Position numbers and translations under genes: made by a program. Below, piece after piece: positions 37,112-46,229 of a stretch of 64,000 nucleotides of DNA. The notes under the pieces are model-generated. The model searched no databases, had not been told where the DNA came from, and was given only the letters and a program-made list of their open reading frames with translations. The first letter of the stretch is position 1; each line of letters opens with the position of its first letter. This DNA is from an uncultured Bacteroidota bacterium (GTDB taxonomy: Bacteria; Bacteroidota; Bacteroidia; AKYH767-A; OLB10), in the NCBI GenBank assembly GCA_900696575.1, contig CAADHD010000029.1:1-64000 (forward strand), written 5' to 3'.

Positions 37112-38074
37112 TTATTTCAAGTTTTCCGCAGAATAAATAATGGCCATCAGCCTGTTTATGTATTCGCGTTTGTCAAACTTTGGAGCATAAACAAAAGCAT
37201 CCATGCAAAGAATTCTGTTTCGATCGGTATCAGGAATGCAAAAATTGACAAATGGCCCACCCATAAAGTCTTTTTCAACTTTCCAGATTCCCCGGGTAAC
37301 GGTAGCCGAATGATTTAAGAGACTGTCTTTGTACACTACCGGTTCAATTTCCATGTTCACCAACATGAAAGAGCCATCGGAAGGCCCGGGAATATGAATT
37401 TTAGTTACAGAATCTCTTACGGTTACCGCATTCAAATCAGCCATTGACGCAATTGTATAAATCAAAATGGCTGAAGATGTATTGGATGTTTCGCGTCTCA
37501 GCCAGATAAAATTATTTTCTTCTTTAGCAATAAAAAAATCTGCCGGAACAGAAATTCTGAATCCGAAATTCCTGATGACAGCTTCCGAAATTTTTTTGCT
37601 GTATGCTTTGTTTAATTTTTCAATACGGATTTTCCGGTCTTCCATGGAAAAAAAATCAGCAGCAGTTAAGCCAAGCTGATGCCCTGATGCGGAATCATGG
37701 AGTTGTTTTTCGTTTATTTTCATTACCAAAACAACTTGTTGATTGGCATACTGATTTCTTTTAATGTAGAGTTTGGTTTCATCGGCAGAGCGTTCAATTT
37801 TAAGAATGGCTTTATGCCTTCTGAAAAGTTCTGAAAAATCAGATTCACCAATTCTAATAACATCAAACAAGTTTTCCTGCTGCGGAAGTGCCGGATAATT
37901 GGCACTCAATTCAGAAATTATGGCTTTGGCAGCATCGGTTTCAAAAATATCATCCCGGCAAACTACGAGTACTTCACTTTCTTTACCTATGGAATTAAGC
38001 TTTACCTCCGATGATTGGCATCCTGTCATCAGTAAAAGCACAACGGGTATCAGTTTGAAACGAAAAACACTCAT
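37112..38074 (-). CDS. DUF4837 lipoprotein
   Basis: A 320-residue predicted lipoprotein (leader KLIPVVLLLMTGCQSS, acceptor Cys near residue 19) of the Bacteroidota DUF4837 family: SIGKESEVLVVCRDDIFE, then a two-part alpha/beta body with WKVEKDFMGGPFVNFCI near the end. Function unknown. It starts 1 nt after the stop of the lytic transglycosylase on the same strand, so they are cotranscribed, and DUF4837 may therefore serve the cell envelope. Confidence 0.85.
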   Translation of the reverse strand: MSVFRFKLIPVVLLLMTGCQSSEVKLNSIGKESEVLVVCRDDIFETDAAKAIISELSANYPALPQQENLFDVIRIGESDFSELFRRHKAILKIERSADETKLYIKRNQYANQQVVLVMKINEKQLHDSASGHQLGLTAADFFSMEDRKIRIEKLNKAYSKKISEAVIRNFGFRISVPADFFIAKEENNFIWLRRETSNTSSAILIYTIASMADLNAVTVRDSVTKIHIPGPSDGSFMLVNMEIEPVVYKDSLLNHSATVTRGIWKVEKDFMGGPFVNFCIPDTDRNRILCMDAFVYAPKFDKREYINRLMAIIYSAENLK

Positions 38075-38075
38075 T

Positions 38076-39590
38076 TCAACTGCCTACCGGAATTTTAATT
38101 TTAGTTCCAAGCTGTAATTCGGCCGGGCTGCCCATCTTGTTAATTTCCATGATTTCTTTCACGGAAACGCCTTCGTATCGTTTAGCTATGTTCCAAAGTG
38201 TATCGCCTTTTTCTACAGTGTGATAAATAATTTTAGGCGACTGATATCCGGAAGTGACGGTATTGTTTGCTTCAACCTTGATGGATTCAGTTTCATTAAC
38301 CTGATTGGTATCTTCCGCCTGTACTCTGTCATCAGGAACAATTTTTCTTGAGGTAATAAAAACTACCAATTTCTGCCCGGCTTTTAAGCTGTGATGAGCC
38401 AGCCTGTTATTTCTTTTAATCTCCGCAACGGAATTACCATAGCGGGCAGCAATTGATTGTAACGTTTCTCCGCGTTTTACAATGTGAGTCTTTTTAGTTC
38501 TGACTTCAGCAAAACGGAATCCTATGGCTGGATTGCCATTTGCATCAAGATTCATTTTAGCAAGCACAGGGGCAATGCTGTTATCAATTTCAAGATTTAC
38601 CTTTTCGTAACGGGCAATAAAATCATCCAGTTTGGATTTCGGAATTCGCAAAACTCCACGGTAACCTGCCGGAATAATTCCCTTTTTATATGACGGATTC
38701 AGATAGGCAAGTTCATGATAAGTCATATCGAGCATACCGGCTACTTTTTGAAGACTTGTTCCCTGCACGATGATAATAGTATCAATATCAAAATAAGAAT
38801 ACCTGGGCGGAACTGGTATAATCTCATGCTGATCGGCAAATTGCATGACATAGCACACAGCAAGAAAGGCAGGAACATATCCGCGTGTTTCTGCAGGAAG
38901 AAAGGAAGCTATTTCCCAAAAATTTGTTTTGCCGCCCGAACGCAGAATGGCTTTGTTAACATTATTCGGTCCGCAGTTATAAGCAGCAATAGAAAGCAGC
39001 CAGTCGTTGTACAAAGCATACATGTCTTTGAAATAACGGGTCATGGCATAAGTTGCCTTCTCAGGGTCACGTCTTTCATCAACAAACGAAGTGATTTTCA
39101 TGCCATACATTTTTGCAGTCTGATACATAAATTGCCAGATTCCTGTGGCCCCTGCACGGGAAACCGCCACCGGATTCAAAGCAGATTCAACAACAGAAAG
39201 ATACTTTAATTCGAGTGGTAACCCTTCCTTGTCCAAGGCTTCTTCAAAAAGTGGAAAATACATTTCAGACATGCCCAGCACTCTTTTTACAAGTTCCTTT
39301 CTTCTGATGGCATACAGTTCAATGTACTTCTTCACCTCATCATTTACTTCGAAAGGAATGGGGGATGGCCTTGAAGCCATACGGGCGCTTATCAATTCAT
39401 TGCTCAGGTTAAAATTTGATGCTGAAACCTCTTGTTCAGGTTGGCATTCAATCAGGCCTTCGAGGGTACAAAGGCTGTCAAGCATATCTTCAATCGGATC
39501 GCTTGTTGATTTAATTTCCTGAGCCAGACTTTTATTTAGAAATACTGCCGAAAACAGAAAAATCAAAACAATTCTGATGAAAATTTTCAT
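38076..39590 (-). CDS. MltD-like membrane-bound lytic transglycosylase with LysM domains
   Basis: A periplasmic or outer-membrane enzyme of about 504 residues that cleaves peptidoglycan glycan strands. The start at 39590 (MKIFIRIVLIFLFSAVF) gives a signal peptide; the longer frame does not. The GH23/SLT domain has the catalytic Glu in LKYLSVVESALNP, followed by GATGIWQFM, ATYAMTRYFKDMY and SIAAYNCGPNNV. One LysM-like segment (IIVQGTSLQKVAGML) and two clear LysM domains (VKRGETLQSIAARYG; VEKGDTLWNIAKRY) complete it. It is the first gene of a two-gene unit with DUF4837. Confidence 0.92.
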   Translation of the reverse strand: MKIFIRIVLIFLFSAVFLNKSLAQEIKSTSDPIEDMLDSLCTLEGLIECQPEQEVSASNFNLSNELISARMASRPSPIPFEVNDEVKKYIELYAIRRKELVKRVLGMSEMYFPLFEEALDKEGLPLELKYLSVVESALNPVAVSRAGATGIWQFMYQTAKMYGMKITSFVDERRDPEKATYAMTRYFKDMYALYNDWLLSIAAYNCGPNNVNKAILRSGGKTNFWEIASFLPAETRGYVPAFLAVCYVMQFADQHEIIPVPPRYSYFDIDTIIIVQGTSLQKVAGMLDMTYHELAYLNPSYKKGIIPAGYRGVLRIPKSKLDDFIARYEKVNLEIDNSIAPVLAKMNLDANGNPAIGFRFAEVRTKKTHIVKRGETLQSIAARYGNSVAEIKRNNRLAHHSLKAGQKLVVFITSRKIVPDDRVQAEDTNQVNETESIKVEANNTVTSGYQSPKIIYHTVEKGDTLWNIAKRYEGVSVKEIMEINKMGSPAELQLGTKIKIPVGS

Positions 39591-39674
39591 GATTACTATT
39601 TTACGAAAACCAAATAAAAAGTTCGCTAAAATAGTAAGCGTAACCAACAAACTTCTAAAGGAAGCAAACAGGAA

Positions 39675-40751
39675 CTATTCAATGGCATTCACTTCATTGC
39701 CAATGGTCTTGCCTGAAATCAGGTGTTTGGCAAAGAAGAGTACCGAAAGCAAAGCAAGAACGAGACCTGCTAATAAGGCCAAAACAGTAAGATTGCCTAA
39801 TGTGTGTAGCGATAAAGCTACAATGATAAAAGTGATATTAACGAGATAAAGTGTAAGCGACACTTCACGATGGGTCATACCTAAATCGAGAAGAATATGA
39901 TGCAGGTGTTTACGGTCAGCTTTAAATGGAGATTCGCCATTTAAAATTCTTATTATAAATACCCTGAGAATATCAACTAAAGGTATAATCAGGATAGCAA
40001 TAGCCATGGCCGGGCCGCTTTTAAATGGAAATGCTTCGGGCGGAGACAGAAAACTGAGCTGAATGAAATTAATAGCTAAAATGGAGAGAATAAGGCCAAC
40101 CACCAGAGAGCCCGTGTCACCCATAAATATATTGGCAGGAGAGAAATTGTAAACCAAAAATGCAAGCAATGAACTGAACAGGGCGAATGCAAGAATACAA
40201 AGTGCTATCTGTTCGTAATTGTAAAACCAGAGTCCGAATGTAAAACTTGCAATGGCCCCTATGCCTCCGGCTAATCCATCAATTCCATCAATAAGATTTA
40301 CTGAATTGATGATTACCAAAACCAGAAATACTGAAAACAGCACACTGGAAATATATGAGATGTCATAAATTCCGAAAATGCCGCAGAAGGTGGTGATTCG
40401 AATGTTGCCGAACAAGACAATAATCAGCGCAGCGAAAATCTGTCCATATAATTTTTTATCGGCTGAAAGTTCAATAATGTCATCCTTGATGCCAATAAAA
40501 AACATAACCAGCAATGCAGAAATGATGTATTGAACCGGTGGATACTCAAAGTTGCTTGACCAGAAGGTGAAAGAAAAAACGACCCCGGCAAATATGGCTA
40601 AGCCTCCAAGGGTGGGAATTCTTACCTGATGTGCTTTACGGTTATTGGGTTCGTCAAAAAGATTCTTTACGATTGAAACCTTGATGATTTGCGGGATTGC
40701 CAGAAAGGTAATGACAAATGCTGTAATACTTCCGAATACGATGTTGATCAT
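39675..40751 (-). CDS. TagO/WecA-type undecaprenyl-phosphate sugar-1-phosphate transferase
   Basis: A 358-residue, about 11-helix inner-membrane enzyme of the MraY/WecA/TagO superfamily, which loads a HexNAc-1-phosphate onto undecaprenyl phosphate to start polymer synthesis. Motifs: DEPNNRKAHQVRIPTLGGLA (first cytoplasmic loop), NSVNLIDGIDGLAGG, NIFMGDTGSLVVGL and the HLHHILLD histidine motif. It lies at the left end of the polysaccharide locus and has its own -7 box. Whether it serves this locus or another glycan such as O-antigen is not decided by sequence. Confidence 0.9.
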   Translation of the reverse strand: MINIVFGSITAFVITFLAIPQIIKVSIVKNLFDEPNNRKAHQVRIPTLGGLAIFAGVVFSFTFWSSNFEYPPVQYIISALLVMFFIGIKDDIIELSADKKLYGQIFAALIIVLFGNIRITTFCGIFGIYDISYISSVLFSVFLVLVIINSVNLIDGIDGLAGGIGAIASFTFGLWFYNYEQIALCILAFALFSSLLAFLVYNFSPANIFMGDTGSLVVGLILSILAINFIQLSFLSPPEAFPFKSGPAMAIAILIIPLVDILRVFIIRILNGESPFKADRKHLHHILLDLGMTHREVSLTLYLVNITFIIVALSLHTLGNLTVLALLAGLVLALLSVLFFAKHLISGKTIGNEVNAIE

Positions 40752-40767
40752 GACCTTTATTACTGCT

Positions 40768-40775
40768 CAAATGTA
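40768..40775 (-). promoter_or_regulatory. -7 box TACATTTG of the TagO/WecA-type gene
   Basis: Minus-strand match 16 nt before the ATG at 40751. Confidence 0.5.
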
Positions 40776-40906
40776 GTTCCAAAGATTTGTTTAATGTTTT
40801 CGATTTTGTAAACATCTGTTAATTTTTGGTCAGTACGGAAAATACAGGGATGAAGGGATTTTCAGAACGAAAATTCTTTTGCAAAATGCCCATGGGAAGC
40901 CGTTGT

Positions 40907-42532
40907 TCATAAATCAAAATACCGGTTGTTCAGTGCTGTCCTGATGCCAATAAAATAAAAGTTGGAACTATTGGTTCCGGCTTCTTTTTTAACCCTTCGG
41001 TTAACAACTCCTGATTCGATAATGAAATTGGTTTTAGGATTCATCAGGTACCAGAGTCTCATTTCAGTATTTACCTGATTGGTGGTAACTCCCTGTCCTA
41101 TTTTATTTCCATATTCCATAGGATGATTCAAATAACTTTGAAGAACATTTTGCCCATAGTTAGTAAACTGATTACCTGAAACCCTTTGGTCATAACCGAT
41201 TTTGACAATCGAGGTTTTGGCTTCGGCAAACCAGTATCTGTATTTAAAGTTAATGATAGCCATCCATTCATAAAAGTTAGCTCCTAAGGGATGTGCCAAA
41301 GGGGTATTGTTGTGCGAATAGGCAGTCAGGGTTGATTTATGCTGGTAAGTGTATGGCCTCACATAATTGAATTCGGTTAAGAAATTAAATCCGCTTACAT
41401 TAAGTAAATCAAAGGTTTTGTATCCAACCTGAAAAGCTTGTTTGTTAGCCCACCATCCTTTACCGGCTTTTACTTCACTTAACTTGAATTCATCCAGCAT
41501 AACCTGTCCGTAAAGCACATGATTGTTGAGTAAAGTGTACCTGAGATTAATGCCCATTAACGCATTATCAGGCGAGTTGAGCGAAAATTCGACAGGTCTC
41601 AAAAAAATTACGGGATTAAGGTAATTAATATCCACGCTTCGGTTTCTAACAGAATCGCTTTTCCAGATGATTGCTTCCATCAAGCCTATTGAAAAACGGT
41701 TGGTCAGGTTAACGGATAGATAGTGTATGGAAGCATATTTTTTAATGTAACTTTCTTCTTCCGGTACAGGAATTTTCATATCCTGCATCACCGTATAGAG
41801 ATTTGTGTAGTTGATTTTCCAGAAGGATGTGGTGATTTTAAGAAACGGATAATTAAAAGGATGGTCGGAAAGCAAAAGCGACCGATAGCCATCGCCAATA
41901 AATACTTTATCATGGCCAAACTGAAAATTGAAATACCTGGGCAGTGAATAGGAAATGTAACCTGAAGCAATGGAATAATCAAAAGCGGTAGAGTAAAACC
42001 GTTTGATGCGACCGCCACCGGGTACTATGCGAGTAGCACGGATAAGAGAGTCCATGTATCCGGGAAAATACCCCTGCGATTCATAAAACGAAGTATAAAA
42101 TGAAAATCCTTTTCCCAGTGTACCTCCGGCTTGAATGCCCCGTGTATTGATGTAATAAAGGTCTTTGCTGTTTTCACTCCAGGTGGTACCTCTGAATTCA
42201 AAAAGAGGGTCAAGGTATAGTGTGTAATCCTCGTTTTGAACATCCAGAAAATGCTCGCTGAACAACTTTCTGCCTATCCATCGGCTAAAAAATTTTCCTT
42301 CTCTTTTGGAAGGACTTAAGCAACTATCCAAATGGGTGTACTTGTTAACCGTTGAAGAAAGAAACGGTCTGAATGCTGTATGAGCATTGGTGTCTGTACG
42401 GTAAAGAGTTGCTTCGTAAGCAAGTGTATAATTCCTGTTTAATGGCAAATACCGCTCCTGGGCAGACACTGTGACCGTTTTGCCCATCAACAGAATAAAG
42501 CAAAGATTAAGCGGGTGGAAAAGAGTTTTCAT
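40907..42532 (-). CDS. Predicted outer-membrane beta-barrel protein (capsule-assembly Wzi-like?)
   Basis: About 541 residues with a signal peptide ending VSAQ. The start at 42532 (MKTLFHPLNLCF) is preferred because a TATATTTG box lies at 42560-42567; the ATG at 42556 would fall at the expected transcription start. The body is rich in alternating aromatic beta strands (FKYRYWFAEAKTSIVKIGY, then WYLMNPKTNFIIESGVV) and ends in NNRYFDL, as expected for an outer-membrane barrel. Position beside the initiating transferases suggests a role in polysaccharide assembly or retention like Wzi, but the family match is not certain. Confidence 0.6.
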   Translation of the reverse strand: MKTLFHPLNLCFILLMGKTVTVSAQERYLPLNRNYTLAYEATLYRTDTNAHTAFRPFLSSTVNKYTHLDSCLSPSKREGKFFSRWIGRKLFSEHFLDVQNEDYTLYLDPLFEFRGTTWSENSKDLYYINTRGIQAGGTLGKGFSFYTSFYESQGYFPGYMDSLIRATRIVPGGGRIKRFYSTAFDYSIASGYISYSLPRYFNFQFGHDKVFIGDGYRSLLLSDHPFNYPFLKITTSFWKINYTNLYTVMQDMKIPVPEEESYIKKYASIHYLSVNLTNRFSIGLMEAIIWKSDSVRNRSVDINYLNPVIFLRPVEFSLNSPDNALMGINLRYTLLNNHVLYGQVMLDEFKLSEVKAGKGWWANKQAFQVGYKTFDLLNVSGFNFLTEFNYVRPYTYQHKSTLTAYSHNNTPLAHPLGANFYEWMAIINFKYRYWFAEAKTSIVKIGYDQRVSGNQFTNYGQNVLQSYLNHPMEYGNKIGQGVTTNQVNTEMRLWYLMNPKTNFIIESGVVNRRVKKEAGTNSSNFYFIGIRTALNNRYFDL

Positions 42533-42559
42533 GGAACAGCGATTATTATTTTTCATAGA

Positions 42560-42567
42560 CAAATATA
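42560..42567 (-). promoter_or_regulatory. -7 box TATATTTG of the barrel-protein gene
   Basis: Minus-strand match 27 nt before the chosen ATG at 42532. Confidence 0.45.
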
Positions 42568-42657
42568 TCAAGCCCGGAAAGCTCCGGTAGCGGTATATCA
42601 ACTTTTTTTAACCAACAGGCTTTACTAACGTAAAATGTCAAACTTTGCACTGTTCCC

Positions 42658-44040
42658 ATGGCAATAGGCTATTCAAAATACCTCAACGTAATTTATGCAA
42701 TCGGTGATATACTGGTTTTAAATATAGCATTGTTTCTGAGCAGATTGTTATTGAAGCATGATCTCGATACTTTTATTGAGAGGGATTTGATACAAATGCT
42801 TTTTCTGAATCTTGTTTGGCTGTTTATCATTTTTTTATTCCGGGTTAATGATATTGACCGGAGCCAACGCTCGGAAGAAGTTCTTTCAAGCCTGGCACGT
42901 TCGGTAATTGTATATGCATTGCTCGTGCTTTCTTTGAATTACGGTCTTTCAAAGTACATCAAGCCATTTGAGAATTTTCTCTTTTTTATACTGCTTTTTG
43001 CCGCGCTTCTTTTTTTCTGGAGGTTATTATCCATCGGCATTTTTAAGTATGCTCGTATCAGAGGGCTCAATTACAGACGTGTTTTAATTGCCGGTAACGG
43101 GCCGCTTGCCATTGGTATTTATCGTTTTTTTATGGCACATCCTGAGCTTGGTTATCGTTATCTCGGGGCTTTTTACGATAATTCTCATGCAGAAGCTTTA
43201 CCAAGGCAGGGAAGCATATCAGATATTTTTTCCTTTGCCAATGCCCATTCCATTGATGAAATATATTGCTCATCAGCATCCTTGCAACCCGAACAGATTA
43301 CCGAACTTGTAAAATTCTGCGACAGCAATTTAATACGATTCAAACTTTTACCAGATTTCCGCGGATTATTAAACCGAAGAGTGAATATTAATTTTTATGA
43401 AAACGTTCCGGTTATAAGTCTGAGAAATGAGCCGCTTGAAAGCATTTCGAACCGCTTAATCAAAAGAACTTTTGATGTTTTTTTCAGTTTGGTGGTTTTG
43501 ATTTTGGTGGTAAGCTGGTTGCTCCCATTGCTGGCTTTATTGATTAAATCTTCCTCTCCCGGCCCTGTCTTTTTTAAACAGAAAAGAACAGGATTGAAGA
43601 ATGTTGAGTTTACCTGTCTTAAACTCCGGACTATGAAGGTTAACAACGAAGCAGATGAAAGGCAGGCTACAAAAGATGATCCCCGAATTACGAAAATAGG
43701 GAAGTGGTTACGAAGGACTAATCTGGATGAATTGCCTCAGTTTTTCAATGTAATGATGGGGCAGATGTCAGTAGTTGGACCCCGCCCGCACATGTTAAGA
43801 CATACAGAAGAGTATTCAAAAATGTTTGATCAGTTTATGGTTCGTCATTTAATAAAACCCGGCATTTCAGGCTGGGCGCAGGTTAATGGTTACCGGGGCG
43901 AAACCGTAAATCCTGACCGCATGCTGAAAAGAGTTGAGCATGACGTTTGGTATATTGAAAACTGGTCACTGATGCTTGACATGAAAATAATTTTTCTTAC
44001 AGTTGAAAAGATGTTTATCGGTGATAAACAAGCAGTATAG
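42658..44040 (+). CDS. Polyprenyl glycosylphosphotransferase (WcaJ-like initiating enzyme)
   Basis: A 460-residue membrane enzyme that transfers a hexose-1-phosphate to undecaprenyl phosphate to begin each exopolysaccharide repeat. Four N-terminal helices (IYAIGDILVLNIALFLS, LIQMLFLNLVWLFIIFLF, SVIVYALLVLSLNY, FENFLFFILLFAALLFFW) lead to a CoA-binding-like domain (VLIAGNGPLAIGIYRF) and the C-terminal bacterial sugar transferase (RTFDVFFSLVVLIL, SSPGPVFFKQKRTG, TNLDELPQFFNVMMGQMSVV, GPRPHMLRH, KPGISGWAQVNGYRG). It is the only plus-strand gene in this part of the locus and diverges from the barrel-protein gene; it converges on a glycosyltransferase. Confidence 0.93.
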   Translation: MAIGYSKYLNVIYAIGDILVLNIALFLSRLLLKHDLDTFIERDLIQMLFLNLVWLFIIFLFRVNDIDRSQRSEEVLSSLARSVIVYALLVLSLNYGLSKYIKPFENFLFFILLFAALLFFWRLLSIGIFKYARIRGLNYRRVLIAGNGPLAIGIYRFFMAHPELGYRYLGAFYDNSHAEALPRQGSISDIFSFANAHSIDEIYCSSASLQPEQITELVKFCDSNLIRFKLLPDFRGLLNRRVNINFYENVPVISLRNEPLESISNRLIKRTFDVFFSLVVLILVVSWLLPLLALLIKSSSPGPVFFKQKRTGLKNVEFTCLKLRTMKVNNEADERQATKDDPRITKIGKWLRRTNLDELPQFFNVMMGQMSVVGPRPHMLRHTEEYSKMFDQFMVRHLIKPGISGWAQVNGYRGETVNPDRMLKRVEHDVWYIENWSLMLDMKIIFLTVEKMFIGDKQAV

Positions 44041-44052
44041 GTTAATAAAAGA

Positions 44053-45147
44053 TCAGGCGAATTGTCTGAACAGCGTGAGGTATTCTGAGGTGATTTTATC
44101 CCAGTTGTATTTTTCTTTTATCTGCCTGATGTTTTCTTCAGCAAAGGAAGCCCTCGATTTTTCTAATCTTGACAGGTTTTCAATAAGAGAACTTACCTGT
44201 GATGCATTTTCAAAATACAAGGCATTGTTTTGAAGCACATACCTGTTAAACACATTATCGTGAGCCGCAATAAATGCCCCTGCTGCCATTGCTTCAAGCA
44301 GCGATGGATTTGTTCCGCCTACAGAATGACCATGAAAATATAGTTTTGCATTTCGCCTTAGTACGGCAAGGTTTTGCTGGCCCGATAACCAACCCCTGAA
44401 GTGAATTTTCTTTACTTCTTTGTATTTGCTTAGTAAGTATTTTGCAAACTTAGTTTCGATTCCGGCAAAAATGTGAACCGGGGTGTCATCTTTGGCGGCA
44501 GCAATTCCGTCAAGAATCATTTCAATGTTATTTTCAGGCTCCAGCCTGCCAATCAGCAAAAAGTATTTTAGCGGTTCAAGGTCAAAGCTGACCAGCATTG
44601 AATTATCAGTAACAGCATAAGGATCGGCAGCGTAAGCAATAAAAGTTGAATCAACACCGTAAACGTCAGCTACATATTCTTTGATGCCCATGTTATCGGA
44701 AATTACATGAGCCGACTTCTTAACCGCTATCTTTTCAAACCAGCGGGTAAGCTTTTGTACCATTGCGGAATGTTTGCTTCGTTTCCATTCCAAACCATCT
44801 ATATTAGTTATGATGATTGATTTTTTTGGATTCAGCAGCAGGAGCGAAAAAGCAGCCGTTGTGTATCCGCATATCAGAATTATGTCGCATTGTTCACGAA
44901 TGGCATCCTTCAGCGAAAGAAAATCATAAATGAAATTGGCACCAGCGCCTATCTTTTTTTCAGGGCTGTAAATGTGCTTAATCCTGACTCCTTTGAATTC
45001 GTTCTTTTTGTATGGATGAAAGTCGGGATTGTAAACTAACACTTCTATCCCTTTGGCAGCCAGCCTTGTAGCTACATTCTCAGCAAACTCTTCTAATCCT
45101 CCGTAATGATTTGGAATACCACGGGTGCTTACAAAAGCAACTTTCAT
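44053..45147 (-). CDS. Glycosyltransferase family 4 (DUF1972 type)
   Basis: A 364-residue cytoplasmic GT-B glycosyltransferase. The N-terminus carries the DUF1972 signature (STRGIPNHYGGLEEFAENVA), typical of rhamnosyl- and other transferases acting early in repeat-unit assembly; the C-terminal donor domain has YFLLIGRLEPENNIEMIL and GHSVGGTNPSLLEAMAAGAF with the conserved Glu. It abuts the upstream epimerase gene with no intervening base, so the two are one operon. The sugar cannot be predicted from sequence. Confidence 0.9.
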   Translation of the reverse strand: MKVAFVSTRGIPNHYGGLEEFAENVATRLAAKGIEVLVYNPDFHPYKKNEFKGVRIKHIYSPEKKIGAGANFIYDFLSLKDAIREQCDIILICGYTTAAFSLLLLNPKKSIIITNIDGLEWKRSKHSAMVQKLTRWFEKIAVKKSAHVISDNMGIKEYVADVYGVDSTFIAYAADPYAVTDNSMLVSFDLEPLKYFLLIGRLEPENNIEMILDGIAAAKDDTPVHIFAGIETKFAKYLLSKYKEVKKIHFRGWLSGQQNLAVLRRNAKLYFHGHSVGGTNPSLLEAMAAGAFIAAHDNVFNRYVLQNNALYFENASQVSSLIENLSRLEKSRASFAEENIRQIKEKYNWDKITSEYLTLFRQFA

Positions 45148-46152
45148 TTAAAACAGTTTTTCTGTCCAGCTACGAGGTGTTTTCTGGTTTTTAATCTCAA
45201 TATCGAGATGATACCGGAAAGGCTTCACCCCCCGAGTTTTTATGTATTCAATCATTTCCGAAAGCCCTTGTTCAAGGGTGTATTTTGTTTTATAGTCGAG
45301 CAATTTACGGGCTTTTTCGGCAGAGCAGGTAGCATGTTTAACTTCCATAGGCCGGTCAGGCAGATAGATTGGTTTTAAATCAAAGTTTAAAAGTTTGGCA
45401 ATTGTTTGCGCTAACTGGTTTATGCTTACATATTCTTCATCAGGTCCGATATTAATAACTTCACCCACCCCCTTATCGCTTGTTACCATTTTTTCGAGGC
45501 AGTCAATAACATCATTGATAAAACTAAAACATCTTTTCTGTTGGCCATCGCCATAAATGATGGGTTGCCTTCCCTGCAGCATCAGATTAATCATGATGGC
45601 CGCTACATTTCTGAAGGGATCATCGTATTTCTGACGCGGGCCAATGATATTATGCGGAACGGCAATTACATATTCAAAGTCATGAACCCTGGCAAGATTC
45701 TGAATGGTTAGTTCGCTGGCATACTTCGCAATTCCATAGGGGTCAACAGGGTTGCAGATCATGTCTTCGGTAAACGGCACTTTTTCCTGATATCCATAGC
45801 GTGCCATACTTGAACAGAAAACAAACCGTTTGGCTTTGTTTTCAATGGCTGCACTTAACAGCGACATGGTTATCTGATAGGTATTCTCGGTAACCAGATG
45901 CGGTGAAAAAACAGAAAGACCCTCATAGGCAGTAGAAGCACAATGGTAAATAACATCACAGCCCTTGGTGATTTTAGCCATCGAATTCCGGTACTTGCAA
46001 TCGTAGGTATGAAATTCTATTTTCGGATTCACATTGTCTTCGTATCCCCCTATTAAATTGTCAGTGCCAACCACTTCGTGACCTAACGAAAGTAACCTGT
46101 CAGCCAGATGGCTGCCTAAAAAGCCTGCTACACCCGAAATAAATACTTTCAT
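45148..46152 (-). CDS. NAD-dependent nucleotide-sugar epimerase/dehydratase
   Basis: An extended short-chain dehydrogenase of about 334 residues acting on a UDP- or dTDP-sugar. It shows the Rossmann motif GVAGFLGSHLADRL at the N-terminus, the catalytic Ser in FCSSMARYG, and the YxxxK pair in YGIAKYASE. PHNIIGPRQKYDDPFRN and the long C-terminal substrate region fit the UDP-glucose 4-epimerase-like branch. The start at 46152 (MKVFISGVAG) is preferred over 46182 because it begins at the first strand and sits 27 nt after a -7 box. It heads a two-gene unit with the DUF1972 glycosyltransferase. Confidence 0.88.
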   Translation of the reverse strand: MKVFISGVAGFLGSHLADRLLSLGHEVVGTDNLIGGYEDNVNPKIEFHTYDCKYRNSMAKITKGCDVIYHCASTAYEGLSVFSPHLVTENTYQITMSLLSAAIENKAKRFVFCSSMARYGYQEKVPFTEDMICNPVDPYGIAKYASELTIQNLARVHDFEYVIAVPHNIIGPRQKYDDPFRNVAAIMINLMLQGRQPIIYGDGQQKRCFSFINDVIDCLEKMVTSDKGVGEVINIGPDEEYVSINQLAQTIAKLLNFDLKPIYLPDRPMEVKHATCSAEKARKLLDYKTKYTLEQGLSEMIEYIKTRGVKPFRYHLDIEIKNQKTPRSWTEKLF

Positions 46153-46179
46153 AAGCTGATTGTCCGGTTTTAAAAGTCG

Positions 46180-46187
46180 CAAATATA
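46180..46187 (-). promoter_or_regulatory. -7 box TATATTTG of the epimerase-glycosyltransferase unit
   Basis: Exact minus-strand match 27 nt before the ATG at 46152, inside the only sizeable gap in the minus-strand run from 55.2 to 44 kb. Confidence 0.5.
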
Positions 46188-46229
46188 CAGTGACGGCATG
46201 CCTTTACTGTGTATAAAAAAAGGTTTCAT

